Below are positions 31,055-40,900 of a DNA stretch of 64,000 nucleotides, piece after piece. The notes under the pieces are model-generated. The model made no database searches, was not told where the DNA came from, and saw nothing but the letters and a program-made list of their open reading frames with translations. The translations under genes and the position numbers were made by a program. Source of the stretch: Tritrichomonas musculus (taxonomy: Eukaryota; Parabasalia; Tritrichomonadida; Tritrichomonadidae). Every line of letters begins with the position of its first letter. The stretch's first letter is position 1. The stretch is taken from assembly GCA_039105265.1 (NCBI GenBank), contig JAPFFF010000003.1:8308001-8372000 (forward strand). The letters run 5' to 3'.

Positions 31055-31283
31055 TATATGAATAATATATTATCATATAATATAAAATGTTTAATAATTT
31101 AAGTGCCTGTTTTGATTAAACATCTGATAGATTATATATTATTTACAAACATATTATCATATTTTTTTTTATAACTTTTCATTCAAAACTTATTTGCACG
31201 TTATTTGGTTAACGAAAAATTAAATCATTTAAAACAAAAATCATTACAAAAAATTACGTTATAATCTAATTTGAATTAAAATC

Positions 31284-32198
31284 ATGCTCAATCATACTTG
31301 GAAAGGGAAATCCCCTGCCATTACAAAACCGACACTTGGAAATTTAAAACCGGCAATTTTGCATGAAGACTTGGGATCAGAATCCAGCTTTTTTTCCAAA
31401 ATTCAGCAGCTTGAAAAATTAAATTCAGAACAAAATGAAGAGATTTGTGAACTTAGACGCTTATTACATGAAGAACAATCAAAGAACAAAAATCTTGAAA
31501 AACAAATTCAAGAAATGACAGATTTTTTGGAAGATTATGGGATGCACTGGGTTGGCGGCCCAAGGCCACAACCAGCTGAATATACAAATGGACCAGATCA
31601 TAATTTATTTTTGGAAAAAATTGGTGAATTGAACAATATAGCTGATACAGGTAAAATAGAATTTATTAGAAACGGAAATATAACAACATTAAAACAGCAA
31701 AAACCTGTTACAATTGTTCTTTATGATAAAGGATTCACTGTTAATGGAAGTGATATTAGGGAATATGATAAACCTTGCAACCAATCATTTATGAACGACA
31801 TTCTTGACGGGTTTTTCCCTCAGGAATTTAAAGAAACATATCCAGGCGGAGTTATATTCAAAGTTGAAGATAATAGAAGTAAAAATATTAAATACCCTCA
31901 ATTAGCTCAAAAAAATAAAAACTCCAAAAATTCAGATCTTGAATTATTACCACCACCGACAAATATTGGTGATGGAGATGGCGCTGTTAAGGTACGAATT
32001 CCTGGAATCCCTGATGTTGTTATTCGTGTTTCTAAAGATATGAAAGTTTCAGATTTATTACTACTAATTGAGGACAATTTTGACATTCATAAAATTAACC
32101 TTGTATCACCATGTTCAAATGAAGTCTTTGATGAAGAATCTCATTTATCTGAAGTAGGATTATATCCTCGCGGATTTGCATTTGTTGTTTATAAATAA
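31284..32198 (+). CDS. SEP and UBX domain protein (UBXN11-like)
   Basis: 304 aa. Residues 34-75 form a coiled coil (IQQLEKLNSEQNEEICELRRLL...). The following DFLEDYGMHWVG resembles the conserved segment after the coiled coil of UBXN11/socius. The SEP domain (about 115-200) has NDILDGFFPQEFKETYPGGVIFKVEDNR. The UBX domain (about 228-304) is a ubiquitin-like fold (VKVRIPGIPDVVIRVSKDMKVSDLL...). Such proteins are cofactors of the AAA ATPase p97/Cdc48, SEP binding substrate or the ATPase and UBX docking on its N domain. No UBA domain is present, which separates it from p47. Function is inferred from domain order. Confidence 0.88.
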   Translation: MLNHTWKGKSPAITKPTLGNLKPAILHEDLGSESSFFSKIQQLEKLNSEQNEEICELRRLLHEEQSKNKNLEKQIQEMTDFLEDYGMHWVGGPRPQPAEYTNGPDHNLFLEKIGELNNIADTGKIEFIRNGNITTLKQQKPVTIVLYDKGFTVNGSDIREYDKPCNQSFMNDILDGFFPQEFKETYPGGVIFKVEDNRSKNIKYPQLAQKNKNSKNSDLELLPPPTNIGDGDGAVKVRIPGIPDVVIRVSKDMKVSDLLLLIEDNFDIHKINLVSPCSNEVFDEESHLSEVGLYPRGFAFVVYK

Positions 32199-32309
32199 AA
32201 TTGTTATTTATTTTTTTTATATATATTGAAGTATTTTACCCTTTCTTTTTTTCGCTTATTGTTACTCATAATTAATATTCTTAAGCCGATATATAAGTGT
32301 TTTACTATA

Positions 32310-32320
32310 TCATTTTATTA
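32310..32320 (+). promoter_or_regulatory. Initiator-like motif before the protease homologue
   Basis: TCATTTTATTA, 27 bases before the ATG at 32347, fits the trichomonad initiator pattern. An A/T-rich region generates such words by chance, so this is tentative. Confidence 0.4.
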
Positions 32321-32346
32321 GAACTTTTTAAGAAATATAACACAAT

Positions 32347-33297
32347 ATGATTTTCTTTTACCTATCTTTTGCATCATCTTTATTTAATCACCAGTACGAA
32401 GAAAAATCATTCATTTCATGGATGCGCTCAACAAATCAATATTATACAGGTGACGAATACCATTTTCGTTTAGGAATTTTTCTCGCCAACTCTCACTTTA
32501 TTAAAGAGCACAATTCTAAAAATATGAACTTTATCGTGGGTCTCAATAAATTTGCTGTATATACGCCAGCTGAATACAAAACTCTCCTTGGATTTCGTAT
32601 GCCAAATTTCCATAACTCACCTATTAAACCGTCAGAGAATAAATATAACACAGATTCAGTTGATTGGCGTGATAAAGGCGTTGTTAACGAAATCAGAGAT
32701 CAAGCCGAATGTGGTTCAGACTGGGCCTTTTCGGTAATACAGGCTGCAGAATCAGCTAATGCTATTTCTAATGGAAAACTTGAAAGTTATTCAGAACAAA
32801 ATCTTGTTGATTGTGTATCTGATTGTTATGGTTGTGATGGTGGGACAATGACTACAGCTTTTTCTTATATAATTTCTAATCAAGATGGCCATTTTGCATC
32901 TCGTGACGAATATAAATATAAAGCATTCGAAGGAACCTGCAAATTTTCTCAATGCACTCCAATAGGTTCAATATCAAATTATATTAATATTGCCGCAGGT
33001 GATGAAGATGATCTTGCATCAAAGATCGAAGAATATGGACCTGTATCAGCTGCAATGGATGCATCAAGCACATCATTTGAACTCTATATTGGTGGAATTT
33101 ATGATGAACCTTCTTGCTCTTCGCAATATTTGGACCATGCTGTTGGAGTTGTTGGATTTGGAAAGGAAAACATTACAAAATATTGGATTGTTCGTAATTC
33201 ATGGGGAACATCATGGGGAGAGTTTGGATACATGAGATTAATTTGGAATGATAACAGATGTGGAATAGCTTCAATGAGCTCAGTACCTTTAATTTAA
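32347..33297 (+). CDS. Papain-family (C1A) protease homologue lacking catalytic Cys
   Basis: 316 aa with a short hydrophobic N-terminus (MIFFYLSFASSLF), an I29 inhibitor prodomain (SFISWMRSTNQYY...LNKFAVYTPAEY) and a C1A domain starting near VDWRDKG (about 106). The active-site segment reads Gln119-Ala-Glu-Cys122-Gly-Ser-Asp125-Trp-Ala-Phe. Papain-family enzymes have Cys at the place of Asp125, so the nucleophile is replaced (codon GAC). His264 (LDHAVGVVG), Asn284 (VRNSWGTSWG) and the oxyanion Gln119 are all kept, as are the structural Cys of CYGCDGG. The frame is intact and the length normal, so this is probably a folded pseudo-enzyme, secreted or lysosomal, perhaps binding or inhibiting. 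A sequencing error is unlikely because Cys to Asp needs two base changes. Confidence 0.9.
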   Translation: MIFFYLSFASSLFNHQYEEKSFISWMRSTNQYYTGDEYHFRLGIFLANSHFIKEHNSKNMNFIVGLNKFAVYTPAEYKTLLGFRMPNFHNSPIKPSENKYNTDSVDWRDKGVVNEIRDQAECGSDWAFSVIQAAESANAISNGKLESYSEQNLVDCVSDCYGCDGGTMTTAFSYIISNQDGHFASRDEYKYKAFEGTCKFSQCTPIGSISNYINIAAGDEDDLASKIEEYGPVSAAMDASSTSFELYIGGIYDEPSCSSQYLDHAVGVVGFGKENITKYWIVRNSWGTSWGEFGYMRLIWNDNRCGIASMSSVPLI

Positions 33298-33735
33298 AAT
33301 ATTTGTTTTATAAAGAATGTTTTTTTTACAATAAATATAAACAATAAAGGCATAACTATTCATATTTTGATTATTATCCATTTCATTATCATCAATATTT
33401 ATGGATAATAATGGATAATAATGGATAATAATGATGCATTTATGGATAATAATAGTCAATAAATTAAATGCTTTTATTTAAATGCATCATAATTCATTTT
33501 TATCTATTTTATTGAGGTTGGTAATATTAATTGTTTATGTAATACTTTTTTCGAATAAATATATTATCATCATCAATATTTATATGGTTAATTATATATA
33601 ATCATGATGAATGGCCGCCAATGTATAATTTAATTGTCAAAATTATTGTGGATACACAATATAATAATATATTAAAAAAGTATCAATCATATTTGCAAAA
33701 TAGCGTTTATATCATAAATAAATATCTTTAAAAAT
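33298..33735. other. Intergenic between convergent genes, with microsatellite
   Basis: About 440 bases, A/T-rich. It contains the ATGGATAATA microsatellite at 33401-33453 and several TTATCATCAATATTTAT direct words. No gene seen. Confidence 0.55.
33401..33453. repeat. ATGGATAATA microsatellite
   Basis: The decamer ATGGATAATA is repeated three times in tandem, with a fourth copy after a 10-nt gap. Confidence 0.8.
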
Positions 33736-34872
33736 TTAAAAATCTGGGAAATCAAGATCAGGAATATCATCAGAATTCTTATCGTCAGAATTTTTATCCT
33801 CAGCTAACTTAGCTAACGGATTAGTCATTGGATCAGTTTTATCCAAGTTCTCTTCATCTGAATCGCGCTCGGCCAGAGCTGGAACCTTTTTTCTTTCTTC
33901 AGAATCACTATCAGAATTAGATTCATCATTATCAGAATGATTACTTTCGCTTTTCTCTTCTTCAAATTTATTTTCTGTACTTTCGCTTTCAGTTTCGTCA
34001 AAGTTATCTTTTCCTTCATCAGTTTGATCGTTTTCAAAATCATCTTCAAAATCATCTCCAAAGGACATTGCTGAACTTGCCGTATTTCCCATTGTATTTT
34101 TCTTTACTGATGATGACAATTTCTTTTCGTCTAGAGAAGAATTTAATAATCCTTCTTTTGAATCTGTAATCGGCTCTTTTGGCATATCTTCTTTCTTTGG
34201 CGTTTTATTATCTTTATTAGCAATCTTTTTCTTTGAACTATTATCTTCATCTTTAGAACTTCTTGTACTTTTTGAGGATGTAGGAGTCTTTTTTGAAATA
34301 GGTATTTTTGATGCTGCTTTTTGATTTTTGGGTTTGTTTTGGTTTTTATTCTTTTTTGTTAAATCATCAACTCTATCATTTAGAATTTCGTCAAGGCTTT
34401 TTGCAACATCATCAGCATCTTCTTCTTCAATTTGAACTTCATGATCTTTATCATATCCAAAATGAATTTTTTCTGTTTTATGAGTAGTTTTTTCTGGTTG
34501 ATTATTAATAATAATTGCATTTGCGTCACTTTCTTTCTTTCCATCGCCGCCGTATTTTTTAACAAGTTCATCAAAGTCGATATCATCGTCATCATCAGGA
34601 TTATAGTCGTCTGGAAATATTTCCTGATTAGGTCTTTTTCCACTTTTAGCAGATGCGATCATCCGTTCGCGCTTTGAATAATCTGTAAGCAAGTGTCGTC
34701 TATAATGCGCGTCTGCTTTTTCTTTGACACGAAGTCGATTTGGACAATCTGGCGTTGAAGTATCAATTGTTGGACGAGCATTTGCAACAGCTTCCATATG
34801 CTTTCTATATGCACGCTCCTTTTCTTTAAGGTCGAGATAACGGTTGGATTTTGGAGTTTCGCGAACAGACAT
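33736..34872 (-). CDS. Charged protein, possibly CFAP97-like
   Basis: 378 aa from the ATG at 34872. The N-terminal 70 residues are conserved-looking: YRKHMEAVANARPTIDTSTPDCPNRLRVKEKADAHYRR. The ARPTIDTSTP word followed by a basic helix recalls the Hemingway/CFAP97 family of flagellar proteins, whose core has a similar P-x-I/V-D-x-x-x-P motif; this is a weak match. The rest is disordered: a Lys/Ser-rich middle (KKTPTSSKSTRSSKDED) and a Glu/Asp/Ser tail ending in DLDFPDF. No membrane segment. If CFAP97-like, it would belong to the flagella or the axonemal cytoskeleton; otherwise unknown. Confidence 0.6.
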   Translation of the reverse strand: MSVRETPKSNRYLDLKEKERAYRKHMEAVANARPTIDTSTPDCPNRLRVKEKADAHYRRHLLTDYSKRERMIASAKSGKRPNQEIFPDDYNPDDDDDIDFDELVKKYGGDGKKESDANAIIINNQPEKTTHKTEKIHFGYDKDHEVQIEEEDADDVAKSLDEILNDRVDDLTKKNKNQNKPKNQKAASKIPISKKTPTSSKSTRSSKDEDNSSKKKIANKDNKTPKKEDMPKEPITDSKEGLLNSSLDEKKLSSSVKKNTMGNTASSAMSFGDDFEDDFENDQTDEGKDNFDETESESTENKFEEEKSESNHSDNDESNSDSDSEERKKVPALAERDSDEENLDKTDPMTNPLAKLAEDKNSDDKNSDDIPDLDFPDF

Positions 34873-35132
34873 ATAATATTTTATTTGTGTAAAAAAATCG
34901 TTATTCAGCTTTTTGTGATAAAATTTGGTCGAAATAAAAAAATCTTTCAACGAACAAAAGCATCAATGCATTAAAATTTCATTTAAATACAATTAGATGA
35001 TCCAACCTAAAATGGTTAATAGCTTGGCTAATAGAAACATTGGTTTTGAAATGTATTGTTTTATAAATAGAATGCGACCAATTTTATTCTGAATTTTGCA
35101 TTTTTATTCTAAAATAGCAGAACCAGGCCCAA

Positions 35133-36530
35133 ATGTTTTTTTATCTTTTAGCTATTTATGCTCAAGGAATTAAAATACATCAAAATTATTATAAATCAAG
35201 TTCAACAAAAAAAGAGAATGGAATATGCCCAACCTATTATCCAGGTCTTTACATAACTAGCTCATGCCAATCTTTTGGAATGAACTACACAAAAGGATCA
35301 GCAGAACCAGCATATCGTGCAGACTCACGAAAAGCAGGTTTTTCAATTACACTTGATAATTGTAATTATAGTAAATACATTGTTAGTTCTGGCTATTTTT
35401 TTTCGCTGATAAATGTCAATGGATCAAGGACGGTTAAATTAAATGTGAATTCATGCCGTTTTGTAGATAATAAAATGACTTATAGTCAAACAGGAGTATT
35501 TTTTTTATCAAATGGCCAGCATGAATTAACAATTAATAAATGTACTTTTCTTGGAAATCAAGGGAAACAAAATTCGATCTTAGGAGAAACGTGTTCCAAA
35601 TTAATCATGAGTGATTGTTATCTTGCTAAAAATATTGCAAATCATATTCAAGGACAAATTCATATTAAATCATTAAAAAACAGCAAATATTCAAAATCGA
35701 ATGAAGACGTTCAATTAAATTTTTCAAATTTGATTTTTTATATGAACATTGGATGGCCCTACATGAACGTTAATAATATAATGCTTCTTGAAGATTATAC
35801 CTCGATTTCATTTAAAAATTGCAGTTTTACTTGTGGCAGTGGAGAATCTAAAAATATGATCGGCCTAAAAGGAAAAGGCATTGAAATTTCTTTCACAGAC
35901 TGCTGTTTCTTTGTTAATTACACATTTTATTACAATTATTACCACATCTTTTTCGATTACGGCTCTTCAGGCTTCGCCACTTTTTCAGGCAAAAATTCAT
36001 TCAGTGGCAGCAAAGAAAATTCAATCAATAAAAATTTGGCAGAAACAGATGAAGAAGTTTACAACATTGAAAAATGTTTCAATGACATTATAGAACCAAC
36101 TCCAACGCAAACAGAAACAGATATTATAATTTCACCTTCAATTCGACCTTCAATAACCGAAATCATTCCAACTCAAAATTTCACTTTTCCTGAAAAACCG
36201 TCAAGTAGTGAAATTGTTCCAACTCAAAATTCCACTTTTTCTAAAAAACCGTCAGCTAGTGAAATTGTTCCAACAGAAAGTCCGAGTTCAAGTTCGTCTT
36301 CTTCTGGAGGAGGAAGCGACTCTGACGGCGGCAGCAGTGAAAAAGACGGCTGCAAAGATGGAATTGTCATGTCGATTCCGTTTTTTGTTTTACTGCTAGT
36401 TTTGTTCTTGCTCTTGCTCGTTCTCGCATTCATCCTTGGCTGGCATTTGGCAAAAAGACAGGAGAAAAAAGAGAGAGAAAACACGAGCGCTTTGAGATCA
36501 GATTTGCTCTATTCTCAAAACATGGAATAA
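35133..36530 (+). CDS. Type I membrane protein with beta-helix ectodomain
   Basis: 465 aa. A very short hydrophobic start (MFFYLLAIYAQG) may act as a signal peptide. Residues 50-330 carry irregular beta-helix-type repeats with the phrase 'xNCxF/xxCxFxxN' (ITLDNCNYSKY, LNVNSCRFVDNK, LTINKCTFLGN, ISFKNCSFTCG, ISFTDCCFFVN), rich in Cys and N-glycosylation sites. A Thr/Pro/Ser stalk follows, with imperfect repeats of (S/A)SEIVPT-x-x-x-x-F and a Ser/Gly/Asp run. One membrane segment (about 413-436, VLLLVLFLLLLVLAFILGW) is followed by a basic cytoplasmic tail ending DLLYSQNME. The architecture is typical of trichomonad surface proteins; ligand unknown. Confidence 0.75.
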   Translation: MFFYLLAIYAQGIKIHQNYYKSSSTKKENGICPTYYPGLYITSSCQSFGMNYTKGSAEPAYRADSRKAGFSITLDNCNYSKYIVSSGYFFSLINVNGSRTVKLNVNSCRFVDNKMTYSQTGVFFLSNGQHELTINKCTFLGNQGKQNSILGETCSKLIMSDCYLAKNIANHIQGQIHIKSLKNSKYSKSNEDVQLNFSNLIFYMNIGWPYMNVNNIMLLEDYTSISFKNCSFTCGSGESKNMIGLKGKGIEISFTDCCFFVNYTFYYNYYHIFFDYGSSGFATFSGKNSFSGSKENSINKNLAETDEEVYNIEKCFNDIIEPTPTQTETDIIISPSIRPSITEIIPTQNFTFPEKPSSSEIVPTQNSTFSKKPSASEIVPTESPSSSSSSSGGGSDSDGGSSEKDGCKDGIVMSIPFFVLLLVLFLLLLVLAFILGWHLAKRQEKKERENTSALRSDLLYSQNME

Positions 36531-36741
36531 GTAAGACAGACATCACCCCAAATACTATTGATGAAATATTATTCTACAGTTATAATAATTGTGATAAACA
36601 ATAATAAATACCATTTATTCTTGAAATCAATCCTATAAACATGCCGTTTTTTTTTTTTTTTTTTTTACTATTACACTAATGTAATAATTATTCTTGTTTA
36701 AAAGCACAACTTATTTAGAATTCTTGGCTTACATACATCCA

Positions 36742-36918
36742 CTATAAAATAAAGCTTGTCCACTAATTGGAAAGTGATGTGAAATGAATAAAATTTGACA
36801 CCAGATTTTCAAATCTAGTTTCAAATGCTGAATTGATTACTAACATTATTGACCTATCGAATGGTGAAAAAAAAAATATTTCATTTCACTTTCCGATTAT
36901 TGGACAAACTTTATATAG
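36742..36918. mobile_element. 177-bp MITE, long inverted repeats
   Basis: The left end (CTATAAAATAAAGCTTGTCC..., 36742-36786) and the right end (complement at 36881-36918) form imperfect inverted repeats of about 38 bp; the shared core is GTCCA-TAAT-GGAAAGTGA-TGAAAT. A TA duplication is possible at the ends but not distinguishable from the palindromic CTATA. Non-coding. The TA possibility points to a mariner-like mobiliser; this is weak. Confidence 0.7.
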
Positions 36919-37122
36919 ATTTAAATAATGATTATCTTTATTATGCAGGTGATTATGAACATTCAAATCTCTTTATCAATTATACAAAAACTTTGTAAAT
37001 GATAAAACTTATAATGATATATTTTGAAATGTTCAAAATTCACTTTTCCATTGGAAAAATTCGACTTTTTCTGGAAAACAAGTGAAGGTTTAACATGCCT
37101 AGTTATAATAATAAACAAAAAC

Positions 37123-37192
37123 CAAAAACGATAAGACAACCAAAAAGGTGAAATTTAATTCAATTTTGACTAGAGATGTCTTATCGTTTTTG
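37123..37192. repeat. 16-bp perfect inverted repeat (hairpin)
   Basis: CAAAAACGATAAGACA (37123-37138) pairs exactly with 37177-37192 across a 38-nt loop. It is a foldback in the region between two convergent genes; it could be a tiny element or an RNA structure in a 3' region. Confidence 0.75.
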
Positions 37193-37496
37193 ATTCAAGT
37201 GTAACTTGGTTTTATTAAAACCGTTCTACGAATTGCGACAGCTAGTTCATTTTCGAATGAGAAATCTTTAGAAATGGTTTTTGTTTCAGATATTGAATAT
37301 TGTATTTTATCTTTAATGTCTATTATAACAACCTAATATGACGATTCTGCATGTTTCTTTAAATATTGGTGTATTATAAATAGTAATGGGAATCATTTGT
37401 GTATTTAAAATTTTTTTGAAATAATCTTCCTTCTACGTGTATTGAAAATTTGAAAGGAAAACGCAAATTTTTTCAGAAAATTTCAATCATATTAGT

Positions 37497-37598
37497 AAAT
37501 TCATTCATTTTCCAATATGAATGCACAGAGAATGTCACTTTATATAAAAATTATATTAAGGAATTCATTCAATTTCTAATATAAATGCACTGAGAATG
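37497..37598. repeat. 38-bp segment duplicated in direct orientation
   Basis: 37497-37534 and 37561-37598 share AATTCATTCA...ATGCAC-GAGAATG with about five differences. Local duplication in intergenic DNA. Confidence 0.7.
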
Positions 37599-37919
37599 AT
37601 GACAGGTTTACTTTATATTCAATATCATGTTTTTATTTCAAGTAGTTTACAAATTATATTCTCTGCAAATATGACTGTTATATAAGACTTGTGAACCTTT
37701 GAATTCAAAAAATATAAAAAAATTACAACTTTTTAATTATTTTAAGATCTGATGTCCTGATCTTTTAAAAAGTCTATAAAACATGAAAAAAAGTGTATAA
37801 CTTTGCATTACCAATATAATTGCTTTTTAGCCTTATTTTTTACCAATTTCTTATGGAAAAGAGGTTTTGAAATATTTCAAAAAGTTTAACTTTTTCAATA
37901 AAAAACTTACAGAAAAATT

Positions 37920-40900
37920 TTATTTAAAGCTGAATGTGAGAATGGCAGGTCTATTGCTCATCAGATTAGCAGCCTGGAAAGAATTGAGAATCTTTTTACA
38001 GTAATTCTCTTTATCGAGCACTTTTTCGTCATTTTCAGACGAAATGTTGTTTATATTCAATGCCACGGCCAGCGCGTCGTCTCCGTTTTTATTCTTATGC
38101 AAGTAGTCCAAGTCATCGTAGTCAAACAGAACTTTAACAAATCCAGTCAGTCTCATTCTAACCGCCAAAATTAAAGGAGTGTCACCTTTATCGTCTTCAA
38201 CATTCAAATTTCCAGGAAAAGCTTTCAAAACATCCTCCATGATTTCTTTAGATCTGCTTTTTATAGCAATTTGAAGATATGTCTGCGTTCGACCTTCATT
38301 TGTAATTCGCCTTGTAAGGTCAATTTTGTTGGACGATAGAAAAATATGTACAATTTTGCTTGAAAATGAATTTATCCCAAATTCAAGAGGATATTGGCCA
38401 AACTTGTCTGGTGCATTCATGTCAACACCTTGATCTATGAAAAAGTGGATTATTTCAACGTTGCTGAGAAGTTTTATCGGAATTGATGTAAAATAGGATT
38501 TCCCATCTGGAAGGAGTTGGCTGAAATCTATCAAATGTTCATGTTGTTTGTCATAATCAACTAAAATTTTCATTAGTCTTAGTATTTTGGTCTCGTTTAC
38601 AAGATTATTTATTAATTTAATTTGATATGTTTTAACAAATGCTCCAAAAATATCGCTTTTTTTTGAATCAAATTTATCACTGCTTAAAATATCAATCATT
38701 GCTTCTTCATTATGATATTTGGCTGAATAGTATAAAAGTGATTTATTATCAAGTAATATATTAACTTCGTTATCTACAAGTTTGATGAATTTTCTGAAGA
38801 GTTCTGCGTTAAATGATTTTATTAGATCCACAAAACATAATTTTAATTGCGATTTGCCTGGATTGAATGATGGATGAGTTAATATCAGATCTACTTTATT
38901 ATAATCTTTATTCATAATTGCACTCATCAAGCATGATTTGAGTCCTTTTTCATTTCTATTCTTTCTAATATAAACATATGGAACGAGAATGCTGTTGACA
39001 TTAAGATTTTTGATAGACCATAATTGACTTGCTATTTGGCCTGATGAATTAAAGAAAGCAACATTAGCATTACTTTCTTCAGGATCGAATTTTTCATTAT
39101 TAATGATCAAATTTACAATTTTTTCAGCCTTTAGAGAAGCAGCAATTGTTAATGCTGTTTGTTTCTTATAATTTCTCTGATTAACATTTGTTTTTGGGAA
39201 TCTGATCAAAAGTTCAGCAATTTCGAAATTTTCGTTATTTAAAGCAAAAATGAGTGGAGTATTCCCATCTTTTGGTGAATACAAATTAACGTCCATATTT
39301 TTAATTTTCAGTAATTTTTTCACGATAATTTTGTTCCGTGAAACGCAAGCATTCATCATCAAAGGGGAGTAAAAATCTTTAATAACGTCGAAATCAGCAT
39401 TATTTTCATCATAAAATTTATTTAAAAGTTGTAAAATATCATCTAAATGAGTTAAAATAATATTATCATTTATATATTGATTCAAATCATTATTATTATT
39501 ATTGTGTAATCCAGCATTATTATTATTGTGTAATCCAATATTATTATTATTATTATTATTTTTTTGAAATCCAGTATTATTATTATTATTTTGCGAGGAA
39601 TTAAGATTATTATTTAAGCTGGTTTGCAATTGATCCAATATCTTTTTTAATTGCCATTTTTGATTTTTAATATCATCGCCATAAAAATTCACAATTTCAT
39701 TAACAATATCGAAATATCCGCTTTCGACTGCTTTCATTAAAACAGTTAAACCATCTCCTGATCTCAAACTAGGATCAATTCCAGGAACAGCTAAAAGCCG
39801 TTTAACAATTTGTAAATCATTCAAATCTGTGGCAATTCGTAGAACGGTTTTTTTTTCATATATTTGATTTACGAAAGAAGGCTCACTTTTACAATTAAGG
39901 ATCATATCGATTATTTCTATATCTTGTCCTTTGACAGCTTGAAATAGTTGATTTTTATTCGGCAAGCAGTCGTTATCTAAAATGAACTTGATCAACTTTT
40001 TGTTATGAGCGCTAATTGCGCTTGTTAAGGACAACATCAAGAAATCCTTCTTCATTTCAGGATGAATATTGTCGATCAGCAAGAAGACAATTTTTTCAGT
40101 TTGGCTGCCGAAAGACGCTGCTTCTTTAACAATTGAATAGTAATCCAATGAAACTTTCTTATCAATGAAACATTGACAAACTTTGTCTGCACCTGATCTA
40201 ATGGCTTTTATAAACAATAACGTGAAGTTGTAAGAAGGATCTTTATTATTAATGAAATCGATTATTTTATCAACAACTTCAACATCCTTATTTGATAAAT
40301 TAATTCTCGAGAAATCCAAAAATCTTGGACTTTCTAATGAATTCAAAAGTGATTGAAAAATGGCGGTTGATTTGGCTTGAATTGCTTTCATAAGCATATC
40401 GTCATAATCCAGTTGTAATTCATTTGAATCATCAATCATAAACTTAAATATTTGGAAATAGTCATTCTGAATCACAATGGACATTATTTGATTGATCGAA
40501 TCGATTCTATGCACTTCCTTTGAAGTAAGCTCAAGCGCCAACTTAAAAATAGACAGATTTCCGAATATGACAGAGCTGGTAAGAAAGTTATTTAAAGGAT
40601 TAAAATGCATTCTCAAGCTCCAATTCACATCAAACGAAATCTCATTAACGTCTATAAATAAAGACCTTATGATTTTTGAAAGACAATAAAAACCGTTCGC
40701 AAAACTTTCTTGAATAAATATCACAAAATAATTCTTGAGAGATAAATTGAGATCTTTTCCAATACCAATGGATTTAACAAATGTATAAGCATTGCCACAT
40801 CTTGCTGACACAGTGGCCATATCACAAACAACTTTCAAATTTGTGTCAAAACCGCAAATTTTATTATCAATTATCCAATCAAATAGCTTATTATTATGGT

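Larger units (their letters stand above)
36531..37919. other. Intergenic between convergent genes, repeat-bearing
   Basis: About 1.4 kb with no supported gene. It contains a MITE (36742-36918), a hairpin (37123-37192) and a short duplicated segment (37497-37598), each listed separately. The poly-T run at about 36645-36666 is simple sequence. Confidence 0.55.
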
